From a bacterium TMED198 (GTDB lineage: Bacteria; Fidelibacterota; Marinisomatia; SCGC-AAA003-L08; D37C17): a DNA stretch of 19,917 nt. Below, in pieces: positions 8,886 to 14,143 of this stretch. Below the pieces are notes generated by a model that searched no databases, was not told where the DNA came from, and was given only the letters and a program-made list of their open reading frames with translations. The translations under genes and the position numbers were made by a program. Location of the stretch: positions 1 through 19,917 of the forward strand of contig NHIV01000025.1 of the NCBI GenBank assembly GCA_002170735.1, in the 5' to 3' direction. How positions within the stretch are numbered: the first letter of the stretch is position 1; each line of letters begins with the position of its first letter.

Positions 8886-9338
8886 TTAATATTCTTTAAG
8901 AATATCTAGAGCATGGGTTTTAGTTTTAACCTTTTCATAGGCCTTTTCAACCACACCATTTTCATCTATAACATATGTATATCTATTGATGCCCATATAT
9001 TCTCTTCCCATAAATTTCTTTTTACCCCATACCTTATATTCTTCCAACATCTGATGGGATTCATCACACAGCATTGGATACTGAAAGTTATATTTTTCAA
9101 CAAACTTTTTTTGTTTGGGAACAGAGTCTGCTGATACACCAATAACTGAAATATTCTTGCTATGAAATGTTTTGAATTCATCACGGAACCCCTCACTTTC
9201 GACAGTTCAGCCTGGTGTACTTGCCTTGGGAAAGAAAAAAAGGACTAACTTTTTGCCACTAAACTCTGATAGTGTCCTCATATTACCATAGGCATCAGGC
9301 AGATTAAATTCCGGGGCTTTTTCACCAATTTTTAGCAT
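8886..9338 (-). CDS. bcp: Selenocysteine-containing peroxiredoxin, Bcp/PrxQ family (in-frame TGA as Sec at residue 44)
   Basis: A thiol peroxidase of the Bcp/PrxQ family, 150 residues if the in-frame TGA at 9209-9207 is read as selenocysteine. Translation from ATG 9338 gives MLKIGEKAPEFNLPD, then LVLFFFPKASTPG, the TGA, then TVESEGFRDEF and so on without another stop to TAA at 8888-8886. In Bcp the residue after TPG is the peroxidatic cysteine that attacks hydroperoxides, so TGA replaces the catalytic residue exactly. Thr41 and Pro42 of the PxxxT(S)xxC motif and the C-terminal GRExMGINRYTYVIDENG block are intact. The usual resolving cysteine at +5 is Glu49; the only cysteine is Cys91. AAGGA precedes the ATG by 5 bases. 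A nonsense-mutated pseudogene is the alternative, but a hairpin downstream and the precise position argue for Sec. Confidence 0.9.
9174..9191 (-). promoter_or_regulatory. Candidate bacterial SECIS hairpin
   Basis: In the mRNA sense the stretch reads GGGTTC-CGTGAT-GAATTC, a 6-bp stem (two G-U pairs) closing a 6-nt loop. It starts 16 nt after the TGA and the loop starts 22 nt after it. G is the second loop base. These features fit the known bacterial SECIS consensus: a short stem-loop within about 16-37 nt of the UGA with a G among the first two loop bases, bound by SelB. It was found by eye; no folding energy was computed. Confidence 0.6.
9207..9209 (-). other. In-frame TGA, predicted selenocysteine codon
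   Basis: The codon reads TGA on the minus strand and is codon 44 of the peroxiredoxin gene, in the context TPG-TGA-T. Every Bcp homologue I know has Cys, or Sec in rare cases, at this place. TGA does act as a stop in this genome (the ispF end at 14141-14143), so global reassignment of TGA is not the explanation. Confidence 0.87.
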
Positions 9339-9416
9339 ATGTATTCCTTAAAATATTATGTTATAGATTATTGCAAAAAATATAGATTAAATTTAGAATA
9401 AACAACAGGATTTAAA
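9339..9416. promoter_or_regulatory. Divergent promoter region between the selenoprotein peroxiredoxin and the glutaredoxin
   Basis: This 78-base gap separates two divergent redox genes. On the plus strand TTGCAA at 9371-9376 and TAGAAT at 9394-9399 are 17 bases apart, a reasonable sigma70-type promoter for the glutaredoxin operon, followed by an ACAGGA ribosome-binding site at 9405-9410. On the minus strand AAGGA lies just upstream of the peroxiredoxin ATG; I did not find a clear promoter for it. Shared regulation of the pair is possible. Confidence 0.4.
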
Positions 9417-9668
9417 ATGGTTAAAATTTATTCAACAAGCTGGTGCGGTCCTTGCAAGATGGCGAAAAGAATTTTAGATGAAAGGGGCACATCATATAAA
9501 GAAATTAACATAGAAGAAGAAAATATTTCAAGAGAAAAGCTTAAAGAGATTACAGGAGGAATGACCGTACCTCAAATTGTTATTAATGATAATTGTATTG
9601 GTGGTTTTGATCAGCTTTTTGCATTACATCAAAGCGGAGAATTGGATTCATTGCTAAAAGATGATTAA
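9417..9668 (+). CDS. grxC: Glutaredoxin (GrxC-like) with CGPC active site
   Basis: An 83-residue single-domain protein of the glutaredoxin 3 size and fold. The redox motif is Cys10-Gly-Pro-Cys13 in STSWCGPCKMAKRIL; classical glutaredoxins have CPYC, while WCGPC is the thioredoxin motif. The glutathione-binding features are glutaredoxin-like: Thr50-Val51-Pro52 (cis-proline loop) and Gly62-Gly63-Phe64-Asp65. It reduces disulfides or mixed thiols, probably with glutathione, in the cytoplasm. It heads a plus-strand run and its last 8 bases overlap the next gene. It is transcribed divergently from the selenocysteine peroxiredoxin, which lacks the usual resolving cysteine, so it is a candidate reductant for that enzyme (inference). 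Confidence 0.88.
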   Translation: MVKIYSTSWCGPCKMAKRILDERGTSYKEINIEEENISREKLKEITGGMTVPQIVINDNCIGGFDQLFALHQSGELDSLLKDD

Positions 9669-10299
9669 ACATATTCCTGAAAATATTATTGAGTATTGTA
9701 ATGATCATTCTGAACAAGACAATGACTTGCTTATTGAACTAAAAGATTTTACTCAAAAAAATGAAGAAATTCCTCAAATGCTTTGTGGTTCACAGGTTGG
9801 CAGCTTTTTACAAATGTTAATAAGGTCAATTGATGCTAGAAAAATACTTGAGCTGGGTATGTTTACAGGGTATAGTGCATTAAAGATGGCCTATGCATGC
9901 TCTAAAAGTTCTGAAATCCATACTTGTGAAATAATGGATAAGCATATATCAACAGCTCAGTCATTTTTTAGTCGATCTGAAGTGGGTAATAAAATTATTA
10001 TTTATCCAGGGCCTGCACTTAGCTCAATAGAGCAAATGGAAATTAACAGCTTTGATTTTGCTTTTATAGATGCAGATAAAAATAACTACTTAGAATATTA
10101 TAAACGATGTCGATTATTAATAAAGTCTAAAGGCATTATTGTTCTTGATAATATGCTTTGGAGTGGTGAGGTATTGAACCCAAAAGATCAAGAATCTAAA
10201 GTTCTAAAAAAAACAGCAAGTTTCATAAAGGGCGATGATATGATGTATAGTATGTTAATTCCAATTAGAGATGGTTTGATGGTATGCATAAAGAAGTAG
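9661..10299 (+). CDS. Class I SAM-dependent O-methyltransferase (caffeoyl-CoA/catechol OMT-like, COG4122)
   Basis: A 212-residue soluble methyltransferase of the cation-dependent O-methyltransferase group. The SAM-binding motif I is ILELGMFTGYSALKMA at about residues 62-77. The acidic metal-binding set is visible as Asp137 and Asp139 in DFAFIDADKNNY and Asp163-Asn164 in IVLDNMLWSG. Length is normal for bacterial members (about 210-220). The natural substrate of most bacterial members is unknown; a catechol-like hydroxyl is typical. It overlaps grxC by 8 bases and the start of coaBC by 16 bases, so all three are translationally linked, but the neighbours do not reveal its substrate. Confidence 0.87.
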   Translation: MIKHIPENIIEYCNDHSEQDNDLLIELKDFTQKNEEIPQMLCGSQVGSFLQMLIRSIDARKILELGMFTGYSALKMAYACSKSSEIHTCEIMDKHISTAQSFFSRSEVGNKIIIYPGPALSSIEQMEINSFDFAFIDADKNNYLEYYKRCRLLIKSKGIIVLDNMLWSGEVLNPKDQESKVLKKTASFIKGDDMMYSMLIPIRDGLMVCIKK

Positions 10300-11492
10300 G
10301 AGCATTTAAAAATAAAAATGTGTTGGTTGTTATTACTGGCTCAATTGCCGCTTACAAGGCATGTGAGGTTATTCGATTTCTTGTTAAGGAAGGTTCAAAG
10401 GTTAAGGTCATGATGAGTGAGTCTTCCCAAAAGTTTATTGGCCTTGCAACTATCTCCGGCCTTATAAATAATGAGGTCTATACAGATCTTTTTCCTCCCA
10501 AATCAGATTCGGGAATTGAGCATGTTTCACTTGCTATAGAGATGGATATAATTGTTGTTTTACCAGCAACCGCCAATGTATTGTGTAAAGTTGCAAGTGG
10601 CGTTGCAGATGATTTAGTATCAACAACCCTTTCAATATGTGAGCAACCAACGATTTATTTTCCTGCAATGAATTTTAGAATGTGGTTCAATAAAGCAACC
10701 ATAGAATCTGTTGAAAAAATAAGAAAGAAGGGTCAGACTATAGTTGAGCCAGATGATGGAGAGCTTGCAACTAGACACAAAGGGAGGGGAAGGCTTCCTA
10801 GCTTTAATGTTATTATAAATGAGATTAGGAAAATATTACATGTTAACCTTCCACTTGAAAATAAGAAGGTTCTTGTTACTGCGGGCCCAACTCGAGAGTC
10901 AATTGATCCCATAAGGTATATTTCAAACAGATCATCAGGTAAAATGGGCTATAGCATTGCGAGTATCTGCAAGAACTATGGGGCTGAGGTAACGTTGATA
11001 AGCGGTCCAGTTAGCTTACAGCCTGAACCTGGAATCGAATGCTTCAATGTAGAAACTAATAAGAATATGCTTGATTGCATAGAAAATCAAATCAGTAGCA
11101 ACCACTATGATTACTTTTACATGGCAGCTGCAGTATCAGATTATAAGCCTAAAAATTTTTCCAACAAAAAAATTAAAAGAAGCAAGTCAGAGATGTCAAT
11201 TGATCTTGTGCCTTGCATAGATATAATTAAAACAGTCAGTAGTAAAATTGAAGGTAAGCTCATAGCTTTTGCTTTGGAAAGTAAGAATGGAGGCAGTGAA
11301 GCTAAAAGAAAATTAAAAGACAAAGGGGCAGATTTTATTGTTCTAAATCATCACAACAAGATTGAAAAAGCATTGGAGTCAGATACAAACCATGTGTTTG
11401 TTATTGCCAAGTCTGGGAATATTCAAGAAATTAAAAGAGACCACAAGCTTAGTGTTGCAAAAAAAATAGTAGATATTACTTTAGATAAATAG
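10284..11492 (+). CDS. coaBC: Bifunctional phosphopantothenoylcysteine decarboxylase / phosphopantothenate-cysteine ligase
   Basis: A 402-residue fusion enzyme carrying two consecutive steps of coenzyme A synthesis. The N-terminal CoaC flavoprotein domain (about 1-185) shows GSIAAYKA (19-26), the catalytic His80 in GIEHVSLA, PATAN (95-99) and PAMN with Asn130. The C-terminal CoaB ligase domain (about 193-402) shows GPTRESIDPIRYISNRSSGKMG and AAAVSDYKP. In the substrate-clamp segment, E. coli has a cysteine in ACGD; here the run is LATRHKGRGRLP, with Thr163 at that place. Other CoaC lineages also lack this cysteine, so activity is still expected. The start codon lies inside the methyltransferase gene. 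CoA supply links loosely to kbl, which uses CoA. Confidence 0.95.
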   Translation: MHKEVGAFKNKNVLVVITGSIAAYKACEVIRFLVKEGSKVKVMMSESSQKFIGLATISGLINNEVYTDLFPPKSDSGIEHVSLAIEMDIIVVLPATANVLCKVASGVADDLVSTTLSICEQPTIYFPAMNFRMWFNKATIESVEKIRKKGQTIVEPDDGELATRHKGRGRLPSFNVIINEIRKILHVNLPLENKKVLVTAGPTRESIDPIRYISNRSSGKMGYSIASICKNYGAEVTLISGPVSLQPEPGIECFNVETNKNMLDCIENQISSNHYDYFYMAAAVSDYKPKNFSNKKIKRSKSEMSIDLVPCIDIIKTVSSKIEGKLIAFALESKNGGSEAKRKLKDKGADFIVLNHHNKIEKALESDTNHVFVIAKSGNIQEIKRDHKLSVAKKIVDITLDK

Positions 11493-11536
11493 TTTTAAAA
11501 CTAGCAAAAAATAATGTAAATTCCGACCTGTTATCT
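11490..11536 (+). other. coaBC-ruvB junction with a 14-base palindrome
   Basis: A perfect palindrome, TAGTTTTAAAACTA, spans 11490-11503 and includes the coaBC stop codon. It has no spacer and no G+C-rich stem, so it is a poor Rho-independent terminator; it could be an operator or chance. The ruvB ATG at 11537 lacks a Shine-Dalgarno sequence (TTCCGACCTGTTATCT precedes it), which suggests a short or absent leader and perhaps a promoter here. Confidence 0.3.
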
Positions 11537-12577
11537 ATGATAAAATCATCTAAAAATTCTCAAGATATAGTTACTCCCAATAAAGTTGAAGAAGATTTTA
11601 ACGTTGAAGTGTCTCTTCGGCCTGATAATTTTTCTGAGTTTATCGGTCAGTCTGACATGATCGCTAATTTAAAAGTATTTATCAAAGCAGCTAAACAAAG
11701 AAAGGAGGCTCTTGATCATGTTCTACTATTTGGCCCTCCAGGCCTTGGAAAAACAACTATTGCAAATATTATTGCAAAAGAGTTAAATGTAAATATAAAC
11801 TTTTCTTCAGGACCTATATTGAAAATTCCTGGTGACGCTGTTGGGGTATTAACAAGCATTGCTCATGGTGATGTTTTTTTTATTGATGAAATCCATAGGA
11901 TGCCAACAGTTGTCGAAGAGTTCTTATATCCCGCAATGGAAGACTATACAGTAGACTGGACAATTGACAAGGGCCCAAATTCTAGAAGTATGCAATTAGC
12001 AATTAATCCTTTTACATTAATTGGAGCAACTACAAGGCTTGGAAATTTATCATCACCATTAAGAGATAGATTCGGAGTGGTCCTAAGACTGGATTACTAT
12101 GGAAATGAAGATTTATTTAAAATATTATTAAGATCATCAAAAATATTAAAGATTCAAATTGATGAAAATGGAGCAAAAGAAATTGCGCGTCGATCTAGAG
12201 GAACTCCAAGAATTGCAAATAGAATTTTAAGAAGAGCAAGAGATTTTGCGCAGATTGAGTCCGATGGTATAATTAATGAAAAAATTGCATGTAAATCTCT
12301 TGATAGGCTAGGAATTGATGCTAGCGGTCTTGATGATATGGATAGAAGAATTTTAGAGGCATTGGTAAAAAAGTTCAATGGGGGGCCAGTTGGAGTTGAT
12401 TCTTTGGGCGTTGCAATTTCTGAGGATCCTCATACTATTGAGGATGTTTATGAGCCCTTTCTTATAAAAGAGGGTTTTATACAAAGGACACCTCGTGGAA
12501 GAGTGGCTCTAGATAGAACGTACAAATATTTAGATATTGAAAACTATAATAACAATCAAACACAAATTTTTAAATAA
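11537..12577 (+). CDS. ruvB: Holliday junction branch migration helicase RuvB
   Basis: RuvB is the hexameric AAA+ motor that, with RuvA, drives branch migration of Holliday junctions in recombinational repair. The 346-residue product has the family start (SLRPDNFSEFIGQSDMIANL), Walker A GPPGLGKTT at 66-74, Walker B with DEIH at 117-120, sensor 1 GATTR at 163-167, and the arginine finger region SPLRDRFG ending near Arg178. The C-terminal winged-helix domain (about 265-335) includes GGPVGVDSLG and the DNA-contacting TPRGR. Length is normal. Neither ruvA nor ruvC is next to it here, unlike in many bacteria. The stop codon is followed after 10 bases by queA, a pairing common in bacteria. Confidence 0.97.
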   Translation: MIKSSKNSQDIVTPNKVEEDFNVEVSLRPDNFSEFIGQSDMIANLKVFIKAAKQRKEALDHVLLFGPPGLGKTTIANIIAKELNVNINFSSGPILKIPGDAVGVLTSIAHGDVFFIDEIHRMPTVVEEFLYPAMEDYTVDWTIDKGPNSRSMQLAINPFTLIGATTRLGNLSSPLRDRFGVVLRLDYYGNEDLFKILLRSSKILKIQIDENGAKEIARRSRGTPRIANRILRRARDFAQIESDGIINEKIACKSLDRLGIDASGLDDMDRRILEALVKKFNGGPVGVDSLGVAISEDPHTIEDVYEPFLIKEGFIQRTPRGRVALDRTYKYLDIENYNNNQTQIFK

Positions 12578-12580
12578 GGA
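12577..12580 (+). promoter_or_regulatory. Ribosome-binding site fixing the queA start
   Basis: AGGA at 12577-12580, overlapping the last base of the ruvB stop, lies 7 bases before the ATG at 12588. It selects that ATG over an in-frame upstream ATG at 12537 that lies inside ruvB and would add 17 non-homologous residues. Confidence 0.7.
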
Positions 12581-12587
12581 AAAAAAT

Positions 12588-13646
12588 ATGTTTTTTGGAT
12601 CAGCAGAAAAACCACCCAGATTATCATCGTTCGATTTAGAGGTACCAAATGCTAGAGTAGCTCAGCATCCATCTGAAAAAAGAGATCAGTGCAAGCTGAT
12701 GGTGCTTCACACAAAAGATCAAACAATTGAGCATACAAAGTTTAGTAAAATTGTTGATTATTATGAAAAAGGTGATGTTTTGGTTTTAAATGATACCAAG
12801 GTGTATCCAGCTAGATTATTTGCAAAAAAAGATAAATCTGAAGCAAAAGTTGAAGTTTTTTTATTAAGAGAATTATCTTCAGATTTATGGGAGGCAATGG
12901 TAAGGCCTGCTAGAAAAGTTAGAATTGGAAACAAATTAATTTTTGGAAAGGGAATTGAATGTGATGTTATAGATAATACAATTTCAGGTGGAAGAGTTAT
13001 TCGATTTGAAAATAATACCAACAATCTATATGATTTTATTGAAAAAAATGGACATTCACCATTGCCACCTTACATTAAAAGAGAAGCAACGGCCAAAGAT
13101 AAAAAAGATTACCAAACTGTTTATGCGGCTAATAGGGGATCTGTGGCCGCTCCAACTGCCGGCCTTCACCTAACAAAAGGATTAATTAATAAATTCGATA
13201 AAAAAGGAATAATTGTAACAAAGATTACATTACATATTGGCCTTGGAACATTCAGGCCAATTATGGTTGAAGATTTAACTAGGCATCAAATGGATTCTGA
13301 GTATTATGAAGTTTCTGCAGAAACTGCTGAAATAATCAACATAGCCAGAAAGAAAAAAAGAAATATCTGTCCAGTTGGAACATCAACCGTAAGAACTTTG
13401 GAAACTGTATGTGTTTCAGGTTTCAAAATTACAGCTAAAAGTGGTTGGACGGATAAGTTTATATATCCTCCTTATGAATTCAAAATGTGTGATAAACTGA
13501 TAACAAACTTTCATCAGCCACAGTCAACCCTTATGATGATGATTGCGGCAAAAGCAAAAAAAGATTTTGCTTTAAAGGCATACGAAGAAGCAATAAAAAA
13601 GAAGTATAACTTTTATTCTTACGGCGATGCTATGCTAATAATTTAG
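12588..13646 (+). CDS. queA: S-adenosylmethionine:tRNA ribosyltransferase-isomerase (QueA)
   Basis: QueA transfers and rearranges the ribosyl part of S-adenosylmethionine onto 7-aminomethyl-7-deazaguanine at position 34 of tRNA, giving epoxyqueuosine. The product is 352 residues (E. coli 356). Family blocks are seen in order: LSSFDLEVPNARVAQHPSEKRD near the N-terminus, GDVLVLNDTKVYPARLFA, VAAPTAGLHLT, HIGLGTFRPI and TNFHQPQSTLMMM towards the C-terminus. The start is set by an AGGA 7 bases upstream. It follows ruvB by 10 bases. The presence of queA implies queuosine-modified tRNAs for Asn, Asp, His and Tyr in this organism; tgt and the other queuosine genes are not in the window. Confidence 0.96.
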   Translation: MFFGSAEKPPRLSSFDLEVPNARVAQHPSEKRDQCKLMVLHTKDQTIEHTKFSKIVDYYEKGDVLVLNDTKVYPARLFAKKDKSEAKVEVFLLRELSSDLWEAMVRPARKVRIGNKLIFGKGIECDVIDNTISGGRVIRFENNTNNLYDFIEKNGHSPLPPYIKREATAKDKKDYQTVYAANRGSVAAPTAGLHLTKGLINKFDKKGIIVTKITLHIGLGTFRPIMVEDLTRHQMDSEYYEVSAETAEIINIARKKKRNICPVGTSTVRTLETVCVSGFKITAKSGWTDKFIYPPYEFKMCDKLITNFHQPQSTLMMMIAAKAKKDFALKAYEEAIKKKYNFYSYGDAMLII

Positions 13647-13654
13647 GGAGCGCC

Positions 13655-14143
13655 ATGTCATATAAAATTGGCCAAGGATTTGATGCGCATCAACTGATTG
13701 TTTCTTCTAAACCTTTTTTATTAGGAGGGGTCTCAATAGATTGTAATTTTACTGTTGAGGGCCATAGTGATGGAGATGCATTAATTCATTCAATAGTTGA
13801 TGCCATTTTGGGGGCCTTAAATGAAAGTGATATAGGCCACCACTTTCCATCATCAAATCCTAAATATAAAAACTTTTCAAGTTCAGAATTCTTACTTTTC
13901 ACAAAAGATTTATTGAATAAAAAAAAATATTCTATTTGCAATATTGATGCAACAATAATTCTTCAAAAGCCTAGCATTAGTAAGTATAGAGATAAGATAA
14001 AAAACAATCTATCTAAGCTTTTAGAAATTCCAGTTGATCAAGTCTCAATTAAAGCAACAACTACAGATAGGCTAGGCTTTATTGGAAGAGGAGAAGGAAT
14101 TGCAGTTCTATCCAATATATTAATTGTAGAGGAAAAAGCGTGA
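13655..14143 (+). CDS. ispF: 2-C-methyl-D-erythritol 2,4-cyclodiphosphate synthase (IspF)
   Basis: IspF cyclises the CDP-methylerythritol 2-phosphate intermediate in the non-mevalonate (MEP) isoprenoid pathway, releasing CMP. The 162-residue product has the zinc ligands Asp10 and His12 in GFDAH and His45 in EGHSDGDALIHSIVDAI. GALNESDIGHHFP and the C-terminal KATTTDRLGFIGRGEGIAV are diagnostic. GGGAG at 13646-13650 sets the ATG. It ends in TGA, the only TGA terminator among the 19 genes whose stop lies in the window, and this TGA overlaps the GTG start of gltX. ispE, the enzyme that makes its substrate, lies three genes downstream in the same run. Confidence 0.96.
   Translation: MSYKIGQGFDAHQLIVSSKPFLLGGVSIDCNFTVEGHSDGDALIHSIVDAILGALNESDIGHHFPSSNPKYKNFSSSEFLLFTKDLLNKKKYSICNIDATIILQKPSISKYRDKIKNNLSKLLEIPVDQVSIKATTTDRLGFIGRGEGIAVLSNILIVEEKA

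Noticed and set aside
8889-8905. Inverted repeat ATATTCTT-T-AAGAATAT as a bidirectional terminator between kbl and the peroxiredoxin
   Set aside because: It has no G+C-rich stem and no T tract on either side, and it lies in the peroxiredoxin coding end. In AT-rich DNA such repeats are common.
8886-9074. Short 62-residue gene starting at an internal Met of the peroxiredoxin
   Set aside because: It is only the C-terminal part of Bcp. The frame continues upstream through homologous sequence to ATG 9338 across the single TGA.
9181-9200. Alternative hairpin CGAA/TTCCG right after the TGA as SECIS
   Set aside because: It has 4 pairs with a bulge, and its loop lies only about 10 nt from the TGA, too close for the bacterial consensus; the hairpin at 9174-9191 fits better.
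8886-9338. Peroxiredoxin as a nonsense-mutated pseudogene
   Set aside because: The stop falls exactly on the catalytic residue, no other lesion is seen on either side, and a SECIS-like hairpin follows. It is kept only as the alternative explanation.
12537-12587. Upstream ATG for queA inside ruvB
   Set aside because: It adds residues with no QueA similarity; a good AGGA site precedes the ATG at 12588.
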